Shown here: positions 45,461-55,874 of the stretch, piece after piece
How positions within the stretch are numbered: position 1 is the first letter of the stretch
Layout of the letters: every line of letters begins with the position of its first letter
DNA from: Breoghania sp. L-A4
GTDB taxonomy: Bacteria; Pseudomonadota; Alphaproteobacteria; Rhizobiales; Stappiaceae
Reading direction: 5' to 3'
DNA length: 64,000 bases
Assembly: GCF_003432385.1 (NCBI RefSeq)
Contig: NZ_CP031841.1
Location: forward strand, 4,965,621 to 5,029,620
Translations under genes and position numbers: made by a program
The notes under the pieces: model-generated
The model's input: only the letters and a program-made list of their open reading frames with translations
Database searches by the model: none
What the model was told of the DNA's origin: nothing

Positions 45461-46033
45461 TCACCGCGCCTGGGCGTGATACTCGGCGTTCGGCCGCATG
45501 TCGGTGGCCGACGCCACCCGGTTGGACATGTTGAAGAACGCGGCGACGCTCGCGATGTCCCAGATGCCGCGGTCGGAGAATCCGGCGTCGCGCAGGGCCT
45601 GGCGGTCGGCCTCGACGATGGCGTGCGGCGCTTCGGTCAGCTTGACGGCGAAATCCAGCATCGCCCGCCGGCGCGGCTCGAGATCGGCGACGCGATAGTT
45701 CATCACCATCAGCTCTCCCAGCTCCGGATCGCCCGAATACTGGCGCACCGCAGCGCCATGCGCGGTTAGGCAATAGTAACAGCGGTTGACCGACGAGACC
45801 GCAACCGCGATCATTTCCCGCTCCAGTTTCGACAGCTCCGAATCGCCGAGCATCAGGTCGTTGTACATGTCGGTGAAGGCGCGCAGTTTCACCTCATCGA
45901 AGGCATAGGCCTTCAGCACATTCGGGACCATGCCGAGTTTTTCTTCGCATTTTTTGAAATAGGCCGCGGTTTCCGCGCTCAGCGGTCCGCCATCCTCGAG
46001 CTCCAGCGCGATGACCGGCGCATCCATTTTCAT
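45461..46033 (-). CDS. Peroxidase-related AhpD-like protein
   Basis: A 190-residue protein of the carboxymuconolactone decarboxylase/AhpD superfamily, of the group labelled peroxidase-related enzyme. The redox motif is CYYC followed by LTAHG (about residues 85-95), with the conserved Glu in KLEREMIAVAVSS upstream. It probably reduces peroxide or acts as a thiol-disulfide protein. Start MKMDAP follows a purine-rich GGAGAAGGGG. It is convergent with ecm (41 bases apart) and no operon partner is seen. Confidence 0.88.
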   Translation of the reverse strand: MKMDAPVIALELEDGGPLSAETAAYFKKCEEKLGMVPNVLKAYAFDEVKLRAFTDMYNDLMLGDSELSKLEREMIAVAVSSVNRCYYCLTAHGAAVRQYSGDPELGELMVMNYRVADLEPRRRAMLDFAVKLTEAPHAIVEADRQALRDAGFSDRGIWDIASVAAFFNMSNRVASATDMRPNAEYHAQAR

Positions 46034-46293
46034 TCCCCTTCTCCCCCGCGAGTGTCAGCCCTTGTCTACCCCCGCACGATATACCATTGTCATCCAACGA
46101 TGGAATGCGTCGTGCGGTGCCAGCCACTGAACACGGCGCGACGGAATGCTCGGATTGCCGACTCTGACCGGAATTTCGCCCGGACGCGTCCGCGGATGTC
46201 CGTGCCGGTCTTGACCGGCACCACGATACGATCACACTGCGGCGACAACACCAGGGGCGGCGCGACCGCCACCTGAAACAAGGACTGCAAGGG

Positions 46294-49200
46294 ATGCCAA
46301 TCGTCAAGGAAGCCAAGAAGCAGCGCCTGATCGAAGCCTTGCACGAGCTGATCGCCAAGAGTGAGGACGCCGACGCGCTTTCCAGCTTCGTCGAGGCATT
46401 TTACCGCGACACCGTGGCCGAGGACATCGTGGTCTATTCGGCCGGCGAGCTCGCCGCCTTCGCCCGCGAGGCCTGGAGCGATTTCGCCAAGCATCCCTCC
46501 GACACCCACCGCATCGGCGTGTCCAATCCCAGTTTCCGGGTCGACGGCACCCGCCACAAGGCGGTGACGGTGGTCGAGATCGTCAACGACAACATGCCGT
46601 TCCTGGTGGATTCGGTGATGGGGAGCTGCAGGACGCCGGCTATGAAATCCTGCTGGTGCTGCATCCGATCCTCTATGCCGAGCGCTCGGCCAAGGGCAAA
46701 CTGACGGTCTGCCACACCCGGCCGGTCGAGGACGCGCCCGGCATCCAGCGCGAGAGCATCATTCACATCCACGTGGCCCGCATCGAGGACGCGGACGAAC
46801 GCGACGCGCTCGTCGAACGGCTCGATGGGCTGATGCGTGACATCCGCCAGACCGTGAATGACTGGAAGGCGATGCGCGAGCGCCTGGAAGCCGCGGTCAC
46901 CGACTTCCGCACCTCCGCCCTGCCCATTCCCGCCGACGATCTGAACGTGGCGATCGAATTCCTCGAATGGATCAACGACGACAATTTCACCTTCCTGGGC
47001 ATGCGCGAATATCATTTCCAGGACGGCGAGCTGATCGCCCAGAAGAAGTCCGGCCTCGGACTGCTCTCCAACCCGAACCTGCATGTGCTGCGCCGCGGCA
47101 CCGAATTCGTCGCCATGACGCCGGAAATCCGCGCATTCATGATGCGGCCCGATCCGCTGATCGTCTCCAAGGCCAACGTCAAGAGCCGCATTCACCGCCG
47201 GGTGCACATGGACTACATCGGCGTGAAGCTGTTTGACGAGGCCAGCGGCGTCGCCGGCGAGCTGCGCATCGTCGGCCTCTTCGCCTCCACCACCTACACC
47301 CGCTCCGCCCGCATGATTCCCTACCTCCGCCGCAAGGTCGACGGCGTCATGGAGCGCTCCGGCTTCGACCCGAAGGGCCACTCGGGCCGCGCGCTGGCCA
47401 TGGTGCTGGAAAGCTATCCGCGCGACGAGCTGTTCCAGATCGATGAGGAAGAGCTCTACGACAACGCCCGCGCCATTCTGAATCTCGAGGAACGGCCCCG
47501 GGTGCGCGTGCTGGCGCGTCGCGACAAGTTCGACCGCTTCGTCTCCATCCTCGTCTTCGTGCCGCGCGACCGCTACGCCACGCATGTGCGCATCGCGATC
47601 GGTCTGGCCCTCGCCCGGGCCTTCGACGGCCGTGTCTCCGCCTGGTACGTGACCTATCCCGAAGGCCCGCTCGTGCGGGTGCACTTCATCATCGGCCGCG
47701 ACCAGGGCGTGACCCCGAACCCGCCCCAGGAGGACCTCGAGGCGACGGTTTCCGAGATCATCCGCACCTGGGCGGACACGCTGGCGGAAACGCTGGCGGC
47801 CCAGTTTGACGCGGGCGAGGCCAAGGCGCTGGGCGCGCGCTACGCGCACGCCTTCGAGGCGGGCTACAGGGAACTGTTTTCCGGCGAGACAGCGCTCGAT
47901 GACATCGTCACCATCGAGAAGCTCGGCCCCGAACGCGACACCGCAATCAACTTCTACCGCCGGCCCACCGACGGCAACCACCGGCTGTCGCTGAAGGTCT
48001 ATCACCATGAGACGCCGATCCCGCTGTCGGCCCGCGTGCCGATGCTCGAGAACATGGGCTTCAGCGTCATCGACGAGCGCACCTTCGCGGTAACCCCGCG
48101 CGACGGCGCGGTGGCCTATCTACACGAGCTGTCGCTGAAGACCGCGACCAATGAGCCGCTGGACATGGCGGGCGGCCTGATGGAGCGGCTGGAAGCTCTC
48201 TTCATGCGCGTCTGGCACGGTCAGGCGGAAAGCGACGGCTACAACGCCCTGGTGGTCTCCAGCGAACTGGGCTGGCGCGACATCGCGGTTGTCCGCGCCC
48301 TGTCGCGCTATCTGCGCCAGGCCGGCATCCATTATTCCGAAGACTACATGTGGGGCACGCTGGGGCGCTATCCCGCCACCACCGCCAGGCTGGTCGAACT
48401 GTTCCACACCCGCTTCGATCCCGAGAACGATCCTGCGCAGGCCATCGCCAATGCCGCGAAGATCGAGCAGTCGATCCTCGGCGATCTGGAGGAGGTCAGC
48501 AGCCTTGACGACGACCGCATCATCCGCCGCTTCCACAACGTCATCATGGCGATGTTGCGCACCAACTTCTTCCAGCCCGAAGCCGACGGCGGTCTGAAGG
48601 AAACCGTCGCCTTCAAGTTCGACCCGCAGCGCATCGACGACCTGCCGCAGCCGCGCCCGTTCCGCGAGATCTTTGTCTACAGTCCGCGCGTCGAGGGCGT
48701 GCACCTGCGCTTCGGCAAGGTGGCGCGCGGCGGATTGCGCTGGTCGGACCGGCCGCAGGATTTCCGCACCGAGGTACTGGGCCTGGTCAAGGCGCAGCAG
48801 GTCAAGAACGCCGTCATCGTGCCCGTCGGCGCCAAGGGCGGATTCGTGCCCAAGCACCTGCCGACGGAAGGCGGCCGCGAGGCGATCTTCGCCGAGGGCA
48901 CCGCCACCTACAAGATCTTCATCAACTCGCTGCTCGACATCACCGACAATCTCGATGGCGACATGGTCATCCCGCCCAGCGCCGTTCGCCGGCTCGATGG
49001 CGACGATCCCTACCTTGTGGTCGCCGCCGACAAGGGCACGGCCACCTTCTCCGACACCGCCAACGCGATCTCGGAGGGCCGCGATTTCTGGCTCGGCGAC
49101 GCCTTCGCCTCCGGTGGGTCCGCCGGCTACGACCACAAGAAAATGGCGATCACCGCCCGCGGCGGCTGGGAGGCGGTCAAGCGCCACTTCCGCGAGATGG

Positions 49201-51116
49201 ACATCGACATCCAGAACCAGCCGTTCACCGTGGTCGGCGTGGGCGACATGTCCGGCGACGTCTTCGGCAACGGCATGCTGCTTTCGAAGAAGATCCGGCT
49301 GCTCGCGGCCTTCGACCACCGCGACATCTTCATCGATCCCGATCCCGACCCGGCCAGGAGCTGGGACGAGCGCAAGCGGCTGTTTGACATGGGCCGCTCG
49401 TCGTGGGCCGACTACAACCGGACCTGCATCTCGAAGGGCGGCGGGGTCTTTTCGCGCAGCGCCAAGTCGATCGAACTGACGCCCGAAATCCAGGACCTTC
49501 TGGGCCTGAAGAAGGCCAAGGCGGCGCCGCAGGAAATCATGACGGCGATCCTCGTCGCCCAGGCGGACCTGCTGTGGTTTGGCGGCATCGGCACCTACAT
49601 CCGCGCCAGCCGCGAAAGCGACGCGGACGCCGGCGACCGCGCCAATGACGCCATCCGCGTCACCGCGCCGCAACTGCGTTGCAAGGTCATCGGCGAGGGC
49701 GCCAACCTGGGCATGACCCAGCGCGCGCGCATCGAGTACGCCCGCGCCGGAGGGCGCTGCAACTCCGACGCCATCGACAATTCCGCCGGCGTCAACTCCT
49801 CCGATATGGAGGTCAACATCAAGATTGCGCTCGGTGCCGCGGTGCGCTCGGGCCGTCTCGACACACCCAGACGCAACAAGCTGCTGGCCTCAATGACCGA
49901 TGAGGTCGCGGATCTGGTATTGCGCAACAACTACCTGCAGACGCTGGCGATTTCGCTTTCCAAGCGGCGCGGGCTGGAGGATTTCGGCTACCAGATCCGG
50001 ATGATGCAGCAACTCGAAGCCCAGGGCCTGCTCAACCGCGCGGTGGAGTTCCTGCCCGACGACCCGACGCTCGCCGAGATGGAAAAGGCCGGCGAGCCGC
50101 TGACCCGGCCGGAGATCGGCGTGCTGCTGGCCTACGCCAAGATTACCCTGTTCGACGATATTCTCGCCTCCTCGGTGCCCGACGACGCCTATCTCGCCAA
50201 GGAACTGTTCCGCTACTTCCCGCACAAGATGCAGCGCACCTACCACGACGAGATTGCCGTGCACCGGCTGCGCCGCGAGATCATTGCCACCATGGTCGCC
50301 AATTCGATGATCAACCGCGGCGGCCCGACGTTCCTCACCCGTCTGGGCGATCAGACCGGCGCGGGACTCGACGCCATCGCCCAGGCCTTCGTCACCGTGC
50401 GCGACGCCTACGATCTGACCGCCGTCAACGGCGAGATCGACGCGCTGGACACCAAGGTGCCCGGCGCCGTGCAGCTCGACCTCTATGCCGCCGTGCAATC
50501 CCTGGTGCAGGAGCAGGTGGTCTGGTTCCTGCGCAACATCACCTTCACCGACGGCATCGAGCCGGTGGTCAAGCGTTTTCACAAGGGCATCGAGCAGCTC
50601 TCGCCGCAACTCACCGACCTGCTGCCCGACGCCTCGCGCAAGCGCGTCGCCGGGCGGGCGCGCGCATGGACCGCCGCGGGCGTGCCGGCCATTCTGGCCA
50701 ATCGAATCGCACGGCTGTCGATCGACGACATGACGCCGAACATCATCCTGATCGCGGAGACCAGCGGCAAGCCGCTGAAAAGCGTCGCCCCGGCCTTCTT
50801 CGACGTGTCCGATATCTTCGGCATCGGGCGGATCGATTCGCTGGCCCGCGAACTGACCATCCGGGACTACTACGACGGGCTGGCGCTCGACCGCGCCCGC
50901 AGCGTGCTTGCCGCCTCCCACCGGACCATCACCGCCCAGGTGCTCGCCTCGGGCGGCAAGACGGCGGCCGACTCGCTCAAGAAATGGCAATCGAAGAACA
51001 GCGATGCGGTTGAGCGCACCCGCCAGGCGGTCGGCGAAATCGTCGACAGCGACAGCCTGAGCGTCTCCAAGCTCTCCGTCGCCGCCAGCCTTCTGTCGGA
51101 CCTCGCCAAGGGCTGA
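46294..51116 (+). CDS. gdhB: NAD-specific glutamate dehydrogenase (large L180-type), one frameshift
   Basis: Large NAD-dependent glutamate dehydrogenase that oxidises glutamate to 2-oxoglutarate and ammonia. After repair it has 1607 residues, the family's size: an N-terminal ACT-like regulatory region, helical domains, and the catalytic dehydrogenase part with GKVARGGLRWSDRPQDFRTE and VPVGAKGGFVPK (catalytic Lys) near 800-870, then GDMSGDVFGNGMLLS and the NAD fold. The frame breaks at DSVMG; adding one G to the run 46620-46623 continues as ELQDAGYEILLVLH, joining frames 46294-46704 and 46656-51116. Gene symbol varies between species. Followed by the MFS gene 34 bases on. Confidence 0.93.
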
Positions 51117-51150
51117 TCGCCCCGGCACAAAACATCGGGGTCCGGCCGCC

Positions 51151-52542
51151 ATGGCAGACAACACATCGCCGGAGACCGGCCGGGCGCGCGAACCCGGCCG
51201 GCCGCCGTTTCCCGGCAAGGCGGCCGTATTCGGCTGGATCCTGTTCGACTGGGCGTCGCAGCCCTATTTCACGCTGGTCACCACCTTCGTCTTCGCGCCC
51301 TATTTCGCCGCATCGGTGGCCGAAACCCCGGTCGAGGGACAAGCATTGTGGGGCTACGCCGCGGCCGCCGCCGGTCTCGTCGTGGCGCTGCTGTCACCCG
51401 TCCTGGGCGCCGTGGCGGATGCCGGCGGGCGGCGCAAGCGCTGGCTTCTCAGCTTCTCGGCCATGCTGGTGGCGGGGTGCGCCGCCCTGTGGTTCGCGGT
51501 TCCCGGCTCGTCGCTTGCCGTGCCTCTGGCGCTGGGTGGTTTCATGCTGGCCGGCGTGGGGGCGGAATTCGCCATCGTCTTCACCAACGCCATGATGCCC
51601 GATCTTGTGCCGCGCACCCGCCTTGGCCGGCTGTCGGGCCAGAGCTGGGCGGTGGGCTATGCCGGCGGGCTGGTCTCGCTCGTGCTGGTGCTCGGATTTC
51701 TCGCCGCGTCGCCCCAGACCGGCCGCACGCTTCTGGGTATCCTGCCCGCCTTCGGGCTCGATCCTGGTGAGGGCGCACGGGTGTCCGGTCCGCTGTCGGC
51801 GCTGTGGTACGCGGTCTTCGTGCTGCCGCTGTTTCTCTTCGTGCCCGATCGGCCGCTCAGAACCCACCTGCGCGACGCCATCGCCACCGGCCTGGGGCGG
51901 CTGACGGCGACGCTGTCGGACGCCCGCGCCCACCACGACACAATCATGTTTCTCGCCGCCAACATGGCCTACAAGGACGGGCTCGTCGCGCTCTTCGCCT
52001 TCGGCGGCATCTATGCGGCAGGCACGCTCGGCTGGGGCACGATTGAAATCGGCCTGTTCGGCATCCTGCTGACCGTGACCGGCACGCTGGGCGCGCTGAT
52101 CGGCGGCTGGCTCGACGACCGGCTGGGCCCAAAACCCGTCCTCGTCGGCGCGCTTGCGATGCTGATCGTCTGCAGCATGGCGATCGTCTCCATCGGCTCC
52201 GACAGCATCTTGTTTTTCATTCCGGTTGCGCAACAGACCGGCGCGCCGCTGTTCTCGACGCTGCCCGAAATCGCCTATCTGGTGTTCGGCGGCGTCATCG
52301 GCGCCTGCGCCGGGCCGCTGCAATCCGCATCCCGCACCATGATGATCCGTGTCTCGCCGCCGGACAGGATCACCGAGTTCTTCGGCCTCTTCGCACTCTC
52401 GGGAAAGGCCACCAGCTTCATCGGCCCGCTCGCCGTCGCGGCGCTGACAACTTACGCGCAAAGCCAGCGCGTCGGCATCTCGGTGATCGTCGTCCTGCTG
52501 GCCATCGGCATGGTGCTGCTGGCGCGGGTCAAGGCGGCGTAA
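51151..52542 (+). CDS. MFS transporter, UMF1/Atg22 family
   Basis: A 463-residue inner-membrane protein with about 12 helices, matching the UMF1 family related to the yeast vacuolar effluxer Atg22. The N-terminal signature FGWILFDWASQPYFTLVTTFVFAPYF is characteristic, as is GAVADAGGRRKRWLL. Amino acid export is a possible role, and its position 34 bases after gdhB would fit, but the substrate is not known for bacterial members. Confidence 0.9.
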   Translation: MADNTSPETGRAREPGRPPFPGKAAVFGWILFDWASQPYFTLVTTFVFAPYFAASVAETPVEGQALWGYAAAAAGLVVALLSPVLGAVADAGGRRKRWLLSFSAMLVAGCAALWFAVPGSSLAVPLALGGFMLAGVGAEFAIVFTNAMMPDLVPRTRLGRLSGQSWAVGYAGGLVSLVLVLGFLAASPQTGRTLLGILPAFGLDPGEGARVSGPLSALWYAVFVLPLFLFVPDRPLRTHLRDAIATGLGRLTATLSDARAHHDTIMFLAANMAYKDGLVALFAFGGIYAAGTLGWGTIEIGLFGILLTVTGTLGALIGGWLDDRLGPKPVLVGALAMLIVCSMAIVSIGSDSILFFIPVAQQTGAPLFSTLPEIAYLVFGGVIGACAGPLQSASRTMMIRVSPPDRITEFFGLFALSGKATSFIGPLAVAALTTYAQSQRVGISVIVVLLAIGMVLLARVKAA

Positions 52543-52598
52543 GCGGTGTCAAACAAGAGAGCCGCGCGGCCGACCAACACCAGATGGAAGCGTGACGC

Positions 52599-52944
52599 AT
52601 GACAGACGCCCGTGACTTCAGAACCTCGCTCGCCGCCGTCGCGGCCCTTTGCGAAATCGTCGGGCTCTTGATGACGACTGAGACTCCCGGGCGACGGCGG
52701 ACGGCTGCGCCGTCATTCTGAAGACATCGGACGGATCTCTCGCGGTGCGGGAAGGCCCCGGCACGTCGCATCCTGAGATCGGCGCCTTGAGCAGGACCAG
52801 ATCGTCATCAGCGATCATCTCGACGATTTCGAATTCGCCGGCGACTGGTGGCCGATCCGCGCCGTTATGGATTATCTGGACGCGGAACCAAGACACCTAC
52901 GGGGATGGATCTACGGTAAATACGCCGCACAGGTGAATTGCTAG
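52599..52944 (+). CDS. Unknown 115-residue protein, two frameshifts
   Basis: No single open frame covers this gene, but three consecutive frames show coding character: MTDARDFRTSLAAVAALCEI..., then GCAVILKTSDGSLAVREG..., then EQDQIVISDHLDDFEFAGDWW... ending at a TAG at 52944. Adding one G near 52685-52688 and one base near 52790 makes 348 bases, a whole number of codons. I recognise no family; the C-terminal part is acidic and Trp-rich (GDWWPIRAVMDYLD). It may be a real gene with sequencing errors or a pseudogene. Confidence 0.45.
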
Positions 52945-53051
52945 GCCACCCCTTTAGGCGGAAAGCGGTTCTGTCCGACCAGGAAACACTTTAGGGTTCA
53001 CGCATTCACCGCGAATTTTCCATTCATTTCAATTCAATTTCGGGGACATTC

Positions 53052-53321
53052 ATGAAAGCGATTTTCTTAATGCTGGGCGCGGTCATGACCGCATTGGTCA
53101 TCCACGCGGCGCCGGCTGAGGCCGCAAAGAAAAAGCCGACCAAGGCGCAAATCAGGGCCGAATGCGCGGAGGCGAAAAAGGCATCCGACTACGATACGCC
53201 CATGGGCAGAGCCAAGGCCAAGATCGCCTGCCTGGGTCACTACTCCCACAGGGCGTACTGGAAGGAATTCAATCGCCACAACGATTGCCTGCGGCAAACC
53301 CGCATGCTCTGCCCGGACTGA
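53052..53321 (+). CDS. Small exported cysteine-containing protein
   Basis: An 89-residue protein with a signal peptide (MKAIFLMLGAVMTALVIHA, cleaved near AEAAKKK) and a basic mature part of about 64 residues containing four Cys (AECAEAKK, IACLGHYSH, NDCLRQ, MLCPD), which could form two disulfides in the periplasm. GGGGA lies seven bases before the ATG. No family recognised. It stands alone between the damaged unknown gene and the lectin gene. Confidence 0.7.
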   Translation: MKAIFLMLGAVMTALVIHAAPAEAAKKKPTKAQIRAECAEAKKASDYDTPMGRAKAKIACLGHYSHRAYWKEFNRHNDCLRQTRMLCPD

Positions 53322-53422
53322 AAACACGCCGTGGGATCGCCTGATCCTGCCCACCGGTGACACCCTGCACCGGACGAGCCCTGCGGTCAGCGCCCTCGCA
53401 GCTTTCGGGTAGGCTTACGTGA

Positions 53423-53823
53423 TCAGCGCTGTCGGCGCTGGGTGCCGTCGATATTGGCGATGTTGTCGACCGGGATGCCGGCATCATGTTCCCGCCCGCG
53501 GCGGTCGCGGCAGACCGCAAGCAGCTCCACCCAGTTCGGATCGATGTTCAGATGCTGGTCGCGGCAGCTGCGCTGGAACGAACTCCGCGCGCGGCGCCGG
53601 CTGTGCATGAGCCGGCCATCGTTGTTCTCTATTCCGGGAAGATCGATCGACGCCCGCCTGTTGCGGCCACCGCGATCACGGCAGTTGGTCGTGATCCAGG
53701 CTCCATCGTCATCCCACTTCAGACGAATGTTCGAGCAGGACCGCTGGAAGGAGGACGGCCCGCGACTGCAACGCCCATGCCGCATAAGACCAATGCGGAC
53801 CCCAAAAAGATACGAAATATCAT
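53423..53823 (-). CDS. Secreted cyanovirin-N homology (CVNH) lectin, one frameshift
   Basis: A predicted mannose-type glycan-binding lectin. Two tandem CVNH half-repeats are visible: [12 protein letters not shown]...[25 protein letters not shown] and [12 protein letters not shown]...[24 protein letters not shown]; the Ser-Phe-x-x-x-Cys starts, paired Cys and N-x-DG ends are the family's hallmarks. Upstream, in another frame, [22 protein letters not shown] is a signal peptide; adding one C near 53763 fuses AG to PSSFQRSC and gives 134 codons (133 residues). The frame starting at 53785 alone would lack a secretion signal. Confidence 0.8.
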
Positions 53824-54020
53824 TGCCTGCCGTCCCAAAGGGCGCCGTCCGTTTCTGCCCCGGCGCGACGATCGTGTTTCAAGCCGCGCGCCGTGCGGTC
53901 AAGTGCTGGAAAGTCATCGTGTCGTGCTCGAAATATCGCGGGAAACGCCGCCTCCCGCGATATTTTATACAACAAATATCCTGCAGCAACCAGAAGCGGG
54001 CTGGCCGGCAGAAACAGTCC

Positions 54021-55637
54021 TCAGTGCCGGAAGTGGCGCATGCCGGTCATCACCATGGCGAGGCCCGCCTCGTCCGCGGCCTTGATGACGTCGTCGTCGC
54101 GCATCGAACCGCCCGGCTGGATGACGGCCGTCGCGCCCGCTTCCGCCGCCGACAGCAGCCCGTCGGCGAAGGGGAAGAAGGCGTCCGAGGCCACGACGCA
54201 GCCCTTGGTGAGCGGTTCGGAAAGCCCCATCGCTTCCGCGGCGTCCATCGCTTTTCGCGCCGCGATGCGGGCGGAGTCCACCCGGCTCATCTGCCCCGCG
54301 CCGACACCCACCGTGGCCCCGTCCTTCACGTAGACGATGGCGTTGGACTTCACATGCTTCGCGACCCGAAAGGCGACCTTCAGATCGGCCAGCTCCTGCG
54401 CGGTCGGGCTGCGCCTGGTCACCACCTTGAGATCCAGATCGTCGACCACGCCGTTGTCGCGCGACTGCACCAGAAGCCCGCCGGCCACCGACTTGACCAT
54501 GGTGCCCGCCGCGCGCACGTCCGGCAGCCCGCTGGTCAGCAGCAGCCGCAGGTTCTTCTTCGCGGCAATGATGGCAATCGCATCCTCGTCGGCGTCAGGC
54601 GCGATGATCACCTCGGTGAACACCTTGACGATCTCGGTGGCCGCATCGGCGGTCAAGGTGCGGTTCAGCGCCACGATACCGCCGAACGCCGAGACCGTGT
54701 CACACGCCAGCGCCTTGGCGTAGGCCTCAAGGATCGTCGCGCCTTCCGCCACGCCGCACGGATTGGCGTGCTTGATGATGGCCACCGCCGCGGTGCGCGT
54801 CGGATCGAACTCGGCGACCAGCTCGAACGCCGCGTCGGTGTCGTTGATGTTGTTGTACGACAGGGTCTTGCCCTGCACCTGGCGCGCGGTGGCGACACCG
54901 GGACGCGTGCTGCCGGTCTTGTAGAAGCCCGCCTGCTGGTGCGGGTTCTCGCCGTAACGCATGACCTCGGCGAGCCTGCCGCCGAAGGCGCGGAAATCCG
55001 GCGTCGCGTCGTTGAGTTGTTCAGTGAACCAGTTTGATACGGCCGCGTCATAGGCCGCGGTGCGCGCGAACGCCTTGGCCGCCAGCTTGCGGCGCACGTC
55101 CACCGGCATCGCGCCGGCGTTCGCCTCCAGCGTTTCCAGCACCATCGCGTAATCGCACGGCTCCACCACGACGCTCACATAGGCGTGGTTCTTGGCCCCG
55201 GCGCGGATCATCGCCGGGCCGCCGATGTCGATGTTCTCGATCACGGTCTCAGGCGCCGCGCCGGAAGCCGCCGTCTCCTCGAACGGATAGAGATTGACCA
55301 CCAGAAGGTCGATGGCGGTGATGTCGTGATCACGCATCGCCTGCGCATGCTCCGCGTCGTCGCGGATCGCCAGCAGCCCGCCGTGCACGCCCGGGTGCAG
55401 CGTCTTCACCCGGCCATCCATGATCTCGGGAAAGCCCGTCACGTCGGAGACGTCGGTGACGATCAATCCCGCCTCGGCGATCGCCTTGCAGGTGCCACCG
55501 GTGGAGATCAGCTCGACGCCGCGCTCGATCAGCGCGCGGGCGAAGTCGATCAGCCCGGTCTTGTCGGAAACAGACAGCAGCGCGCGCCTGACGGTGACCT
55601 TTTCGGGCACCGGAACGGCTTTTGAGACGATGGACAT
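54021..55637 (-). CDS. purH: Bifunctional AICAR formyltransferase/IMP cyclohydrolase
   Basis: Catalyses the last two steps of purine synthesis: AICAR to FAICAR with 10-formyl-THF, then ring closure to IMP. The 538-residue protein has the N-terminal MGS-like cyclohydrolase domain ([45 protein letters not shown]) and the C-terminal transformylase with the catalytic Lys-His pair in [11 protein letters not shown] near residue 275. It ends NRPGGSM-like then MTGMRHFRH. It lies downstream of the heparinase gene, in the conserved block htpX-rsmB-heparinase-purH. Confidence 0.97.
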   Translation of the reverse strand: MSIVSKAVPVPEKVTVRRALLSVSDKTGLIDFARALIERGVELISTGGTCKAIAEAGLIVTDVSDVTGFPEIMDGRVKTLHPGVHGGLLAIRDDAEHAQAMRDHDITAIDLLVVNLYPFEETAASGAAPETVIENIDIGGPAMIRAGAKNHAYVSVVVEPCDYAMVLETLEANAGAMPVDVRRKLAAKAFARTAAYDAAVSNWFTEQLNDATPDFRAFGGRLAEVMRYGENPHQQAGFYKTGSTRPGVATARQVQGKTLSYNNINDTDAAFELVAEFDPTRTAAVAIIKHANPCGVAEGATILEAYAKALACDTVSAFGGIVALNRTLTADAATEIVKVFTEVIIAPDADEDAIAIIAAKKNLRLLLTSGLPDVRAAGTMVKSVAGGLLVQSRDNGVVDDLDLKVVTRRSPTAQELADLKVAFRVAKHVKSNAIVYVKDGATVGVGAGQMSRVDSARIAARKAMDAAEAMGLSEPLTKGCVVASDAFFPFADGLLSAAEAGATAVIQPGGSMRDDDVIKAADEAGLAMVMTGMRHFRH

Positions 55638-55874
55638 GGCAGAGCCTCTTGGGAGAGCGTGACGCGGAAATGGGTTGCGCGCGCTCTAGCATGAACCGGA
55701 CGGAAGCGGAAGACGAGGATGGCGCGGTGCACAGCGGTGCGCGCGGCCCCCTATTATCCTAGCCCCTGAGCCGGCGAGCCTTGTCTCCGATGGCTTATGG
55801 ATGAAGCGGACGGGGCCGGCCACGATGAGGGGCCGGTTTTTGCGACCGTGTCAGCGGAACGGAAACCGCATTCC

